Assembly: GCF_900232865.1 (NCBI RefSeq)
Contig: NZ_OCTS01000008.1
Span: 20,977 to 84,976, forward strand
Length of the DNA: 64,000 bases
Reading direction: 5' to 3'
DNA from: Corynebacterium dentalis
GTDB taxonomy: Bacteria > Actinomycetota > Actinomycetes > Mycobacteriales > Mycobacteriaceae
A program made the position numbers and the translations under genes. The notes beneath the pieces were generated by a model. The model was not told the DNA's origin. It did not search any database and saw only the letters and a program-made list of their open reading frames with translations. Numbering within the stretch: position 1 is the first letter of the stretch; the number at the start of each line of letters is the position of its first letter. Below, piece after piece: positions 53,839-62,703 of this stretch.

Positions 53839-56800
53839 CTACTTGCTGCTGGTGATCTTCATCGGGCCAGGGTAATACGTACCCAACTCTGTGGTTTCCG
53901 ATTCCTCGATCTCCGCAGGCTTCGGCAGGGTGCCATCACCAGCGGGCTGGGTCTCAAGGGTGTCCAGCACACCCCAGTCGCGCTGCCAATCATTTTCCAG
54001 ATACGTCGGCAGCTCGGTTGCGTTGACCGTCATCTCTGTCAGTCCCACAGAGCCGCCACCGTAGTAATCCATCACGGGGCTGTGCGCCCGGCGTGCCTCG
54101 TGATCAGGGGAAATGCGGAAGGCAGGAACCTCAGCCACGCCCAAGCGGTGATCGTAGCTGCGCTGACAAGGGAACTGGAATGCAGCAGACCAGTCCAGAA
54201 GTCCAGGCTGCTCGGAACCAATGACCTCGTTCAGGCTCTTCAGCTCCGGCGCGCGAGGAGGAGTAAATGCCAACCACTGGTCCGGAGTCAGGTTCGTATC
54301 CACCGCGCGGATACGAATGACATCCGCATCGGCAGGCACAACCTCACGAGGGATACGCATATTGCGCCACTCCGGAGCGGTGCCAATGTCCAGCGGCTGG
54401 TACTCGCCGATCCACTCGTAATCATCCGCATTACCGGAGCCTGCAGCTTCCTTGTCGTCTGCATCAGCCGAACCGGAATCCGCACCACCGCCGTCAGTAC
54501 CAGCCTCAGCAGAAGCATCCTTCTTCCGCCCGAACTCCACCTTCAGCTCCTGGCCGTACTGGAACACCCCATTCATATCGGTATGCGCCACCTCGCCCGC
54601 AGCAGAGAACGTAATCAATGGACGCTGCTCACTGAGCTCCGGAATCTCAAACCACTGGCTTGTGGTGTACGCCGGCAACTGCAAACCTTCCGTGAACGAA
54701 CCAAGCACGGGGACGCGCTGGTTATCCAACTGGAAAGGAAGCTGTGCGTACGAGCCGTTGATACCGCGCTCGTTGGACACGCCACCCGTGGTGCCAGAAT
54801 CATCGGCGTCGGCCTGCTGGGATTTTTGCGTCGAATCGCCAGAATCATTGTTCGCAGACCCGGACGAACCACTGCTACCCGCACCCGCCGTGGACGAAGC
54901 GCCAGTGGAGCTATCAGACGTAGAGCCACTGGAATCGCTGTTCTGGTACGCAGACTGCGAGGTCACAGACGTCTGCGGCGTGGAAGACGACTCGTCCGTT
55001 GTGGTGCCCGGATCAATCCGTGTCGGAATGTTATTCGGACGGAACCCACGAGCACCCGCCGTGGTCAAAGAATCCTTCAACTCGCCACCACCGGCAACGG
55101 ACAAGAAGGAATCATTCGTGTTGGATTCCACCATCACGTCATTAGCCATCTGGCAACTATTGCCAGTCAGAGCCACCAGGTTGCCCTTGCCCACCGAATA
55201 CGCAGGCCACTGAGACACAAAGCCCTTGGCCAGCGAAGCCATGGAAAAGACCACCACAATCGCCGTCAAAATAGCCATCGGAGCAGCCGCCATGCCCTCG
55301 AACTTCAACAGGCGACGAACCTCCTGCTGCTGGATCTCCTCCTGCTCCGAACGCGACTGAGCCCGGGCATTGCGGATATCGGACAAGTAGCCCACCAGCA
55401 CGCCCCAGACCAGCACAGCCAAGGAAATGACCAGCATCATCGTGGAAGCCTCAATGCCAGCCACCTGAATGGTCTTATCCCACCACGGAACGCCGTAGCT
55501 GGAGATGTACCACCAGCCGTTCGTGCCGGCCAGAGCCAGCGCGAAGAGCATGAGAGTAGCGCCGATGAACAGGACGCGGTTGCGTCGAGAAGAAAGAGAG
55601 AAATGGGAAGCAGCCACCGCGGCCAAAGCCATCAACGCAGCACCCACACCGGCGTACACACCAAAGTGGTGCGTCCACTTCGTAGGCGTGAACACCATGA
55701 AGAACATCGTGCCCACGATCACCAACATCAGGCGGCTGGACGGCCCCTTCGCCGCACCCGGCACCTTGCCGTTGCGCAACGTGGAGGCAATAACCACACC
55801 GAAGGCGAACAGCAGCATCAAGATGGTGAAGCGGCGGGGGAACGAGCCATCCACCGTCGGCTCCAGCAGAGCCGTGTAGCGCAGGTACTCCTCGTACCAA
55901 GGGATCGATGGACCCACAGCGCTGCGGACAGAGGTCGCCTCCAACACGGTCCGCAGAGTCTGATCGCCAAAAACGCCCACCAAAATCGCCGTACCAGCAG
56001 CCAAGAACGGCGCGATCTGCGCCAACAAAGCCACCGCGATCGTGCCCTTGGACGAACCCTTACCGGCGCCCAGAGCAGGCAGACGACGAATCGCGATGCG
56101 AATAATCGCACCCAAAGAAACCAACAGCGCGGCCACAGCCATCAGGCCAGTCGGGCCAGCACCCAGCGCCAACGTGGCGATGATCGTACCAATCGCTGCA
56201 GGAAGCAGGCGGTGTGTAGCGATAGCTCGCTCGAAGGATACCCACGCCAGCAAGGAAGCCAGAGCAATGATCGGCTCCGGGCGGGTGCCGTTGTTGTAGG
56301 TCATCCAGAACACCAAGAACAGCGCGGCCATGGACCAGCGGGCCACAGCGCGACGATTGATCTTGGCGCCCAGGCGCGGCAGCACTTCGCGGGACAGGAT
56401 CATCCACGTAATGAAGCCAGCCAACAGCGCCGGCAAGCGCATCCAGATGGACGCAGTGGAGACCTTGGCCATCAGCGCCAGCAAGTCATAGAACGGGAAG
56501 CCAATCGGCGATTCCGGCACACCGAACCAGCGGTAGTAATTGGCCATGTAACCGGAGTGCTCAGATACCCGCGCCATGGTCAGGATGTAGCCGTCATCTG
56601 CAGTGTTGGCACCGATGAAGTACCAGCCCACCAGGAACAGACCCACCACCGCGTCAATCGGACGCAGCTTCCACCAACCGCGGGGCAGGAAGCGTCCGCC
56701 GCGGTGCCCATCGAGGGAATCGATGCGATGCAAGGCGAACAGGGAGATCACCATCATGATCAGGCCCAGCGCCATCGCGATCAGCTTCAGTGAAGTGGGG

Positions 56801-57474
56801 CTGGAGGAGAAGCGAGAATCCACGGTGATGGATGCGCGCAGCCCTGCCTCTTGTGCCTGCTGGGTGGTTTCTGGATTGTTAACCATCTCCGAGTAGATGC
56901 CCGTGACCATCGGCCGGATGTCATCGGCGATGGCGCCTTCGTATGGTGCGCCATCTTCGTTGGTCTCATCGGGGATCCAGGCCCGGAACAGCTCGCTATC
57001 TGCGGTGATGTGCAGTGTCGCGTCCGGTCCGAGCTCGTCCACCTGCTCCTTGGTCAGAGTCAACGGCACCACGTTGCGCACCACGACATCCAGTCCATCC
57101 GTGGTGGAGCGCACGAACATGCCGCGCAGGGTGGCCTCTTCGCTGTTCTCCGGAACGGTGGACAGCGCCGTGGTCTCGCCAGGATTCAGGTTCCGGATCT
57201 CTTCGACCGGCAGCTCCAGGTCCATCTTCTCCGGCATGTAGGAGATCAGGGGAGCGGTCACACTGGTCAGGTCATTGCCCTGCGGCCAGGTGAACTCGGA
57301 ATGTTCCTGCTTTACGGGCAGAACGGGGGTCAGACAAAACAGGATGAAACCCAGTACGCCGGTAATGATGGCGAGGGCTTTGAGCCGGGCAACTGAGCGC
57401 CCCGGAGGTGACGGTTGGTCCGTGACCTTCGCGGCGGAGTTGCTGTCCTGAGTCTTTTGTTGCGGTTTTGTCAC
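53839..57474 (-). CDS. emb: arabinosyltransferase Emb
   Basis: The 1211-residue GT53 enzyme adds arabinofuranose units from decaprenyl-phospho-arabinose to arabinogalactan (single emb in corynebacteria). It has an N-terminal helix (about 30-50), a periplasmic domain, the GT-C membrane core with TADDGYILTMARVSEHSGYM (the acidic pair of the active site), further helices to about residue 720 and a C-terminal periplasmic carbohydrate-binding part. This C-terminal part contains a low-complexity Ser/Thr/Gly/Asp insert of about 75 residues. Start is GTG 57474 with TAGAAT 8 bases upstream. A dispersed-motif copy (55579-55603) lies in a loop. The gene follows aftA on the same strand. Confidence 0.95.
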   Translation of the reverse strand: MTKPQQKTQDSNSAAKVTDQPSPPGRSVARLKALAIITGVLGFILFCLTPVLPVKQEHSEFTWPQGNDLTSVTAPLISYMPEKMDLELPVEEIRNLNPGETTALSTVPENSEEATLRGMFVRSTTDGLDVVVRNVVPLTLTKEQVDELGPDATLHITADSELFRAWIPDETNEDGAPYEGAIADDIRPMVTGIYSEMVNNPETTQQAQEAGLRASITVDSRFSSSPTSLKLIAMALGLIMMVISLFALHRIDSLDGHRGGRFLPRGWWKLRPIDAVVGLFLVGWYFIGANTADDGYILTMARVSEHSGYMANYYRWFGVPESPIGFPFYDLLALMAKVSTASIWMRLPALLAGFITWMILSREVLPRLGAKINRRAVARWSMAALFLVFWMTYNNGTRPEPIIALASLLAWVSFERAIATHRLLPAAIGTIIATLALGAGPTGLMAVAALLVSLGAIIRIAIRRLPALGAGKGSSKGTIAVALLAQIAPFLAAGTAILVGVFGDQTLRTVLEATSVRSAVGPSIPWYEEYLRYTALLEPTVDGSFPRRFTILMLLFAFGVVIASTLRNGKVPGAAKGPSSRLMLVIVGTMFFMVFTPTKWTHHFGVYAGVGAALMALAAVAASHFSLSSRRNRVLFIGATLMLFALALAGTNGWWYISSYGVPWWDKTIQVAGIEASTMMLVISLAVLVWGVLVGYLSDIRNARAQSRSEQEEIQQQEVRRLLKFEGMAAAPMAILTAIVVVFSMASLAKGFVSQWPAYSVGKGNLVALTGNSCQMANDVMVESNTNDSFLSVAGGGELKDSLTTAGARGFRPNNIPTRIDPGTTTDESSSTPQTSVTSQSAYQNSDSSGSTSDSSTGASSTAGAGSSGSSGSANNDSGDSTQKSQQADADDSGTTGGVSNERGINGSYAQLPFQLDNQRVPVLGSFTEGLQLPAYTTSQWFEIPELSEQRPLITFSAAGEVAHTDMNGVFQYGQELKVEFGRKKDASAEAGTDGGGADSGSADADDKEAAGSGNADDYEWIGEYQPLDIGTAPEWRNMRIPREVVPADADVIRIRAVDTNLTPDQWLAFTPPRAPELKSLNEVIGSEQPGLLDWSAAFQFPCQRSYDHRLGVAEVPAFRISPDHEARRAHSPVMDYYGGGSVGLTEMTVNATELPTYLENDWQRDWGVLDTLETQPAGDGTLPKPAEIEESETTELGTYYPGPMKITSSK
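55579..55603 (+). repeat. dispersed motif copy in an emb loop
   Basis: GGTTGCGTCGAGAAGAAAGA, one G short in the core; the gene reads FSLSSRRNR in a cytosolic loop. Confidence 0.5.
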
Positions 57475-57534
57475 AAGGGGGCATTCTACGGCACAAGGCT
57501 GCGAACCTGAGAACCCTGTGAGCTGTGTTACGGG

Positions 57535-59604
57535 CTAAGCGTCTGTGCGCAGAGCAACCACAAATGGCCCTACCTGATGCAGTTCCCAACCGTCTGCGAA
57601 TGCACTGGCCTGGAAGTTCACCGTGCGGAATCGGACGTTCGGGTTGCTGGGGTAGATGTCATCGGCGATCTGGTAGCTGAAGGTGCCATCGCCAGGGCCC
57701 GTGACCTTGGGGAGGTCGTGGAGTGGGTCGGCGGCGGAATCTTCCTGTTCTGAGTTCTCTTCCTTCGGGTCTTGTTTCTCGACGTCAAGCTGCCCGCGCA
57801 GTACCAGTGCGTCCGGTGCCTGCCAGCCGTTGTCTCGTTCTGCGGCATCCATGGCATCGCGCAGTTCTTGCGGGTCATCGATGGTGGTCCAGGCTTCAAT
57901 GGCCTGGTTTCTACGCTCGAATTCGCCCAGCGGGTTGGAATAGTGCGCAGTGATGGCCTGGTAGCCGTGATACGGGTAGTAGGACATGAAGTTTTTCTCG
58001 TCCGTCAGGACGATGGTTCCCGCTTGCGAGCCAGTGTGACCGCTGATCAGCTGGTCAATCGTTGCGTAGTACTGCGTGGCATCTGCGGGCATGCGGTCGC
58101 CACGCACGGCATCGCCATCGGTATCCGTGTAGGCAGCATCGAGGCTATCGCGGACGTGATTGGTGGTGGTAGTGACAAAGTGCACGCAGGTGGCGGCCAG
58201 GAATACTGCCATCACGCCGGTGATGACCTTGGTGTTTGCGGTGAGCATCTGTTGCGGATAGAAGCGTTTGAGGCCTTGGATCCGCAGCTCCGCTAGAGCG
58301 AGCACCGCGGAGACGCTGAGGATCAGCGCGATGGGCAGCCACACGCGGAACGCCAGCAGGGTGGTTCCGAAAATGGTGGCCAGCAGGGAGAGGAAGACCC
58401 ATCCGTAGCAGACCGCCAGGCCCACGGCCATGGAGTGCACGTCTGCGTCGCGGAAGCGCGCGATGATCCAGATGATGGCGATGGCACCCAGCAGGAACAG
58501 CGTGATGTTATCGAAAAACGGCATGGGGATTTCCGTGCCGTCCTTCGGCAGGTAGTGCTGCGCCTTGCTGGGGCCGTGCGGTTGAGTGAGCATGGCCCAG
58601 AGGTATGGCCCCCAGCCGATGGCCGCGATGGCCAGCGAGCTCACGCCAATCACGATCAGCCGCCAGATGGGCTTCCATGACTTATCCACCAGCGCCACTA
58701 CAAACGCCATGATGACGATCGTCAGTGCAGAAATACCCGTGAATAGCGTGTACAGATTTGCGGATAGTCCCAGGTAAATGATGTTTCCGGCGATCGCCGC
58801 TTTGCCGCCTTCGAGCGCGCGCCGGGACATGAGGAACGCCGCCGGCATGCCGATGGCCACGATCGCCGCGTACGGCTCATCCGGGGCCTGGCGCACCATG
58901 ATGGCCGTGGTCGTCAGAGTGATAGCCAGAGCCACGGCAAGTGACCCGGTCAGCCGTTGCCACACGGGAACCAGCATGGCGCTGGCCACGGCGAGAGTAA
59001 TCAGCGCCCACGGCTTAAACGCGGCCCATCCTGCTAGGCCGGTGAGCTTGGCGAAGGCACCACCGGAGAAGAACCACAGCCCGGGGTAGAAGCTGGGCAT
59101 ATCGATATAGGCCATATCGTGCCAGCCCAGCTGGTCTGTCATGCGCGTGAGGAACTGCGTGCGGAACCCCTGGTCTACGCTGGTTCCCTCGAGGTAGAGA
59201 CGCGTGGCGGCCAGTGGAATGGCCAAGGTGGTGATCACCAGCGCCGCTGGAGCGAGGTAGGCGATCAGATGCGTGACCAGTCGCATCCACCGCGGCAAAG
59301 GTTGACCTTTCGGCGGGTGCAGCCACAGCCACGTGGTCAGTGCCGCCACCGCAATGACCGCTGTGGTCCCAGCCGTGGAGATAGCCCGCAGCACGAAGCT
59401 GTTGTTATAGGAAGGCCACTGCACGCTGCCGAGCACAAACCATGCCACCAGCGTCATCGCTGCAGCTAGAGCGCCCGCAACTGCCATGCGCAGCAGCGTT
59501 TGTTGCAACGTGAGGGTATCCGTCACGTAGACCTTGTCCAGCCCCTTGCGCGGGGAGTGGTGTTCGGTCTGTTCGGTTGGTTTCGTGACGGGGCTCGCGC
59601 TCAT
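57535..59604 (-). CDS. aftA: galactan 5-O-arabinofuranosyltransferase AftA
   Basis: The 689-residue membrane protein belongs to GT85. It has about eleven hydrophobic helices in the first 480 residues, an early periplasmic loop MTDQLGWHDMAYIDMPSFYP with the acidic residue expected for a decaprenyl-phosphoryl-arabinose enzyme, and an extracytoplasmic C-terminal domain (about 490-689). AftA primes galactan with the first arabinose before Emb extends the chain. The order aftA then emb on the same strand is conserved in Corynebacteriales. A weak motif-like sequence (TGTTTCTCGACGTC near 57773-57786) codes part of a charged loop. Confidence 0.93.
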   Translation of the reverse strand: MSASPVTKPTEQTEHHSPRKGLDKVYVTDTLTLQQTLLRMAVAGALAAAMTLVAWFVLGSVQWPSYNNSFVLRAISTAGTTAVIAVAALTTWLWLHPPKGQPLPRWMRLVTHLIAYLAPAALVITTLAIPLAATRLYLEGTSVDQGFRTQFLTRMTDQLGWHDMAYIDMPSFYPGLWFFSGGAFAKLTGLAGWAAFKPWALITLAVASAMLVPVWQRLTGSLAVALAITLTTTAIMVRQAPDEPYAAIVAIGMPAAFLMSRRALEGGKAAIAGNIIYLGLSANLYTLFTGISALTIVIMAFVVALVDKSWKPIWRLIVIGVSSLAIAAIGWGPYLWAMLTQPHGPSKAQHYLPKDGTEIPMPFFDNITLFLLGAIAIIWIIARFRDADVHSMAVGLAVCYGWVFLSLLATIFGTTLLAFRVWLPIALILSVSAVLALAELRIQGLKRFYPQQMLTANTKVITGVMAVFLAATCVHFVTTTTNHVRDSLDAAYTDTDGDAVRGDRMPADATQYYATIDQLISGHTGSQAGTIVLTDEKNFMSYYPYHGYQAITAHYSNPLGEFERRNQAIEAWTTIDDPQELRDAMDAAERDNGWQAPDALVLRGQLDVEKQDPKEENSEQEDSAADPLHDLPKVTGPGDGTFSYQIADDIYPSNPNVRFRTVNFQASAFADGWELHQVGPFVVALRTDA

Positions 59605-59652
59605 GAGTTACATCTTGGCATATGGCCGAGACACCGCCTGTGAACCGAATCT

Positions 59653-61020
59653 TTAGCGACGCAGCATGATGCTGCGGATTCCTGCGTGGAACCCATCGCG
59701 CAGGCCCACTCGCTGTGCCTCTGTGAGCGTGTATTCGTGCAGCGTCTCGCACGCGAACTGCAGCAGTGGGCGGTCGATCTCCGGTGGCAGCCCGCCTCCG
59801 GAAAGCAGATGTGCGCTGTCCTTTTGCTCTTCGGTGGCGCCGTTGTCATACCACCACACCGCGTACTGCTGTCCGATGTCCAGCGGGCTCTGTTCGCCCG
59901 AGCTGGCCCATACTTCGTTGGGCAGTGGCACGTATCGGCTGCGCAGTTTGCGGTGGCGTGCCATCATGCCGGGGTTTGGCCGCGGCATCGTCCCTGGTGT
60001 GGGTACCTGTGTTGTTTTCGACGCCAACCCCGTCTCGTCCGCAGCGCTCTCCGAGTCTGCAGTTTTGTCTGCTGCAGGTTGTTCCGGCTGGGCAGTTTCC
60101 TGAGCTGCTGAGTCTGGCTCTGCGGATTCCGGCCGGGAAGCGCTTTCTTGGGTATAGGCCTCTTGCGGGGTGACTTCCCTCGCAGCAGATTCGCCGGTTA
60201 CCGACGCGTCAGCAGCAGGCTGACCAGCGGCATCGTCGCTCGGAGCGGCGGGATCCGCCGCCGCGTTCGCCGCAGCCTTGGCGGAATCCGTCAGGGAAGG
60301 GCCGGAAGCGGAACTGTCAGAAGTGGCGTCGGACGAAGAAGAAACCTCAGCCGCCACGGACGTCCCGGTGGTGGCGACGGGGATGGGGGAGAGACCGGGT
60401 TCTTCGGGCTGTTCGGCATCGCCGAGGGGGCGCTCGATCTCTGCGGAGGGGCTGACCGTTGGTTGGACGGGGCCTTCGAGAACTTGCAGGCGCATGGTGT
60501 CTCGGAAGTCCTCGCGCGGGTCGAGGATGGTGGTGGTATCGCAGGCGAAGCGCAAGGCACTGGACATGGAATCCCAACCGAAGCCGTAGAGGTGAACGCG
60601 CACACCGGCATTGACGGCCTCTTCCACGCCGGGGAGCATGTCCGCATCGCCGGAGACCAGGATGATGTCGCTGACGTGGCCCTTCATGGCCGTGAGAACC
60701 ATGTCAGCGACCAGGCGGGTATCCACGGCCTTCTGGGTGCGCCTATCGCCCCACTCGATCAGCTGACCGGCGCGCAGTTGCACGCCCGGCTCGCTGCGCA
60801 GGGAACGTTGGTAGCGGTGCGGGCCCGAATCCGGGATGCCGTCATACCAGTACTGCCTATGGATTTGCTGCTTGAGCTGCTCAGATCCCATCCTTCCGAG
60901 CACCGAAACGACCTCAGGGAGGTCAATCTCCAGTTGGGCGCGGGCGCCCGTGTCCCACGAGTTGTAGAAGCTGGCTAGAAGGTAGGAGGTATCGACGAAG
61001 ATAAGTGTGCGTTCCAGCAT
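59653..61020 (-). CDS. NYN-domain protein (putative RNase) with long linker
   Basis: The 455-residue protein has an N-terminal NYN domain (about residues 1-170) of the PIN-like fold. It shows IFVDTSYLLASFYN, KAVDTRLVADMVLTAMKGHV and DIILVSGDADMLPGVEEAVN, with three Asp clusters for metal. A low-complexity Ala/Ser/Glu/Thr linker (about 185-345) leads to a conserved C-terminal segment (about 350-455, LRSRYVPLPNEVWASSG onward). NYN domains cut RNA. The linker carries two inverted dispersed-motif copies (60011-60028 and 60322-60345), the first read as LASKTT and the second as SSSDATS. Confidence 0.85.
   Translation of the reverse strand: MLERTLIFVDTSYLLASFYNSWDTGARAQLEIDLPEVVSVLGRMGSEQLKQQIHRQYWYDGIPDSGPHRYQRSLRSEPGVQLRAGQLIEWGDRRTQKAVDTRLVADMVLTAMKGHVSDIILVSGDADMLPGVEEAVNAGVRVHLYGFGWDSMSSALRFACDTTTILDPREDFRDTMRLQVLEGPVQPTVSPSAEIERPLGDAEQPEEPGLSPIPVATTGTSVAAEVSSSSDATSDSSASGPSLTDSAKAAANAAADPAAPSDDAAGQPAADASVTGESAAREVTPQEAYTQESASRPESAEPDSAAQETAQPEQPAADKTADSESAADETGLASKTTQVPTPGTMPRPNPGMMARHRKLRSRYVPLPNEVWASSGEQSPLDIGQQYAVWWYDNGATEEQKDSAHLLSGGGLPPEIDRPLLQFACETLHEYTLTEAQRVGLRDGFHAGIRSIMLRR
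60011..60028 (-). repeat. dispersed motif copy in NYN protein linker, left
   Basis: The minus strand reads GGTTGGCGTCGAAAACAA; the coding frame is GLASKT. Confidence 0.65.
60322..60345 (+). repeat. dispersed motif copy in NYN protein linker, right
   Basis: AGTGGCGTCGGACGAAGAAG then AAAC; the coding strand reads SSSSDAT. It is inverted relative to the copy at 60011. Confidence 0.65.
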
Positions 61021-61101
61021 GGTTGGTCATTGTCCGTTTCGTTTCGCATAGATTTTCCGAGTTTTCTATGCCTTCTAGCATGCCTGAAAACTTCGTTGTA
61101 C

Positions 61102-61125
61102 GGTTGGTTACGCAAGCAACCAACC
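61102..61125. promoter_or_regulatory. inverted-repeat operator upstream of the GntR gene
   Basis: GGTTGGTT (61102-61109) and AACCAACC (61118-61125) form a perfect inverted repeat around 8 bases, about 90 bases before the GntR start and near the divergent NYN promoter. YtrA-type GntR regulators usually control their own operon at such sites. Confidence 0.55.
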
Positions 61126-61211
61126 AACTAGCCTCATCTTCAACAACACTGCGCATCGCTCCATGGCGCACCACTGATGAACCAGCACCGCACACACAAA
61201 AGGAGGGTCAC

Positions 61212-61586
61212 ATGGATGAAGCCGCAGTGCCGCTATTCCAGCAAGTGGCCGATCTCATCGCCGATGCCATCGTCGATGGATCCCTCCCCGAAGGCGAACG
61301 AGCGCCGTCCACCAACGAGCTCGCCACCTTTCACCACATCAACCCCGCCACCGCCCGCAAAGGCCTGGCGTTGCTGGTGGAACAGGGCGTGCTCAGCAAA
61401 CGGCGAGGCGTGGGCATGTTCGTCGAATCCGGCGCCAAGGACATCATCGTCACCATGCGAACCAACAGCTTCGCCCATAACTACGTGGTGCCTCTCATCG
61501 ACGAGGCCGCCAAGTTGGGCATCAACCGAGACGACCTGATCACCCTCATCAGACAAGTCGCCGAAAGTCGAGGACTGTACGAATGA
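61212..61586 (+). CDS. GntR-family regulator, YtrA type
   Basis: The 124-residue protein has an N-terminal winged helix (about 10-75: PLFQQVADLIADAIVDGSLP, APSTNELATFHHINPATARK and LVEQGVLSKRRGVGMFVESG), and a short C-terminal helical extension typical of the YtrA subfamily. These regulators control ABC exporter operons in response to cell-wall antibiotics. AGGAGG lies 8 bases before ATG 61212. The stop overlaps the ATG of the following ABC gene remnant (ATGA). The gene is intact while its target genes are damaged. Confidence 0.88.
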   Translation: MDEAAVPLFQQVADLIADAIVDGSLPEGERAPSTNELATFHHINPATARKGLALLVEQGVLSKRRGVGMFVESGAKDIIVTMRTNSFAHNYVVPLIDEAAKLGINRDDLITLIRQVAESRGLYE

Positions 61587-62216
61587 ATTCTCTCCCTGCA
61601 CACTCCTATGAACTCCGCCAGGTTACGCGCCACTTCGGAGGTCCAATCAAGCGAGCGCTGACCAGCGGAACTCCTGCCCCTTGATGGCGCCACGGCGACC
61701 CTACCGGGCGGTCGCGTGTACGGACTGATTGGCCGCAACGGCGCTGGTAAGACAACGTTGCTGCGTGCGATGGCCGGGCGTGTGCGCGTGAAGGGCAAGC
61801 TTCTGGTGGACGGGCAGCCGGTCTGGGACAACCCGGAGGAGCTGGATCGCATCATTTTGGCTGGTCCGGACGTGCCGTGGCCTACCGAGGTCAAGGTCAA
61901 GAAGTTGCTGTCCGTGGCCGCCGTGGATGCGCAATTGGGCAGGTTGGGTTGTGGTCCTTCTTCTCTTCTTTCCGACGCCACTTCCGCCGGCCTCCGCCGA
62001 GTCACCCTGGATCTGGCTGTGGCGGCCTCTGGTTCGTCAGTCTCAGCCGGATATTTGAGCGACATGCTCGAGGGCACGGGCGTGCGGATGCACCTTGCGG
62101 ACTTGGAGCAGGCGGTACTTGCGCTTACTGGCCGCGACATTCACTCCACCCAGGCGCAGGTAGACGAGGCGCGCGGGAGCGAAATGTACGTGAGCGAGGT
62201 GACGGGCAATGACTAA
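61583..62216 (+). pseudogene. ABC-transporter ATPase, frameshifted and internally deleted
   Basis: The original start ATG at 61583 reads MNSLPAHSYELRQVTRHFGG and stops at about 61682. The next frame restarts as LDGATATLPGGRVYGLIGRN (Walker A GRNGAGKTT). Between about residue 60 of this frame and the end, the ABC signature, Walker B Asp and Q loop order are missing. A late part HLADLEQAVLALTGRD remains. So there is one frameshift and one internal deletion. The dispersed motif (61956-61983) is at the deletion: LLSDATSAG. The gene lies in a YtrA-type operon. Confidence 0.75.
61956..61983 (-). repeat. dispersed motif copy at the ABC ATPase deletion
   Basis: The minus strand reads AAGTGGCGTCGGAAAGAAGA then GAAGAAGG; the frame gives SSLLSDATS. 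Confidence 0.65.
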
Positions 62217-62667
62217 CGCTGCTTCTGTTTCCTCTGTTCATTCCGCTGTGCGCGGTGACCGCAGTGACTAGGCACAAGCTGGCTCACGAGGGCTTCCCTG
62301 GGCAACCGTGATGAAGTTGGTGCTATATCAGGTTAAGCACGAGGGCATGTTCTACATGGCGTTCTGGCCGGTGTTTATTTGGCTTTTCACTTGGTCGGGT
62401 GAAAAACCTTCAGTTTTTGCCATGTTCTGCACGTGCATGATCTTGGGAATTCTGCCGATGATTCCGGGATGGGAGCCACAGTGGTTGCGTGCGCTGTCTT
62501 TGAGCTCCAGTGACATACGCCGAGTGACACTGGGCGTGCTGTTCGCCGGGATCGCGTGGGCACAGATCCTGCTGTGGTTCGGCGTAGTCATGTTCGTTGG
62601 GCTGGACAGTTTTATTGGTATTGCCATGATCCTGGGGGTCAGTGCCTTCAACGCGGTTGAAATCTAA
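62209..62667 (+). pseudogene. ABC permease with an in-frame amber stop
   Basis: ATG 62209 overlaps the end of the ATPase remnant. The frame has a TAG at codon 21 (62269-62271) and continues open in the same frame as AQAGSRGLPWATVMKLVLYQ to 62667. After the stop the protein has about four hydrophobic helices (FYMAFWPVFIWLFTW, MFCTCMILGILPMIPGW and others). A shortened protein could be made from ATG 62311, so decay is the likely but not certain reading. Confidence 0.6.
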
Positions 62668-62703
62668 ACCCACCTGCGTAGAACGCGTCCCGAGAGAAGC
62701 GAG

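Noticed and set aside
54082..56793. 903-codon antisense open frame over emb
   Set aside because: It gives an Arg/Gln/His-rich low-complexity product and mirrors emb codon use.
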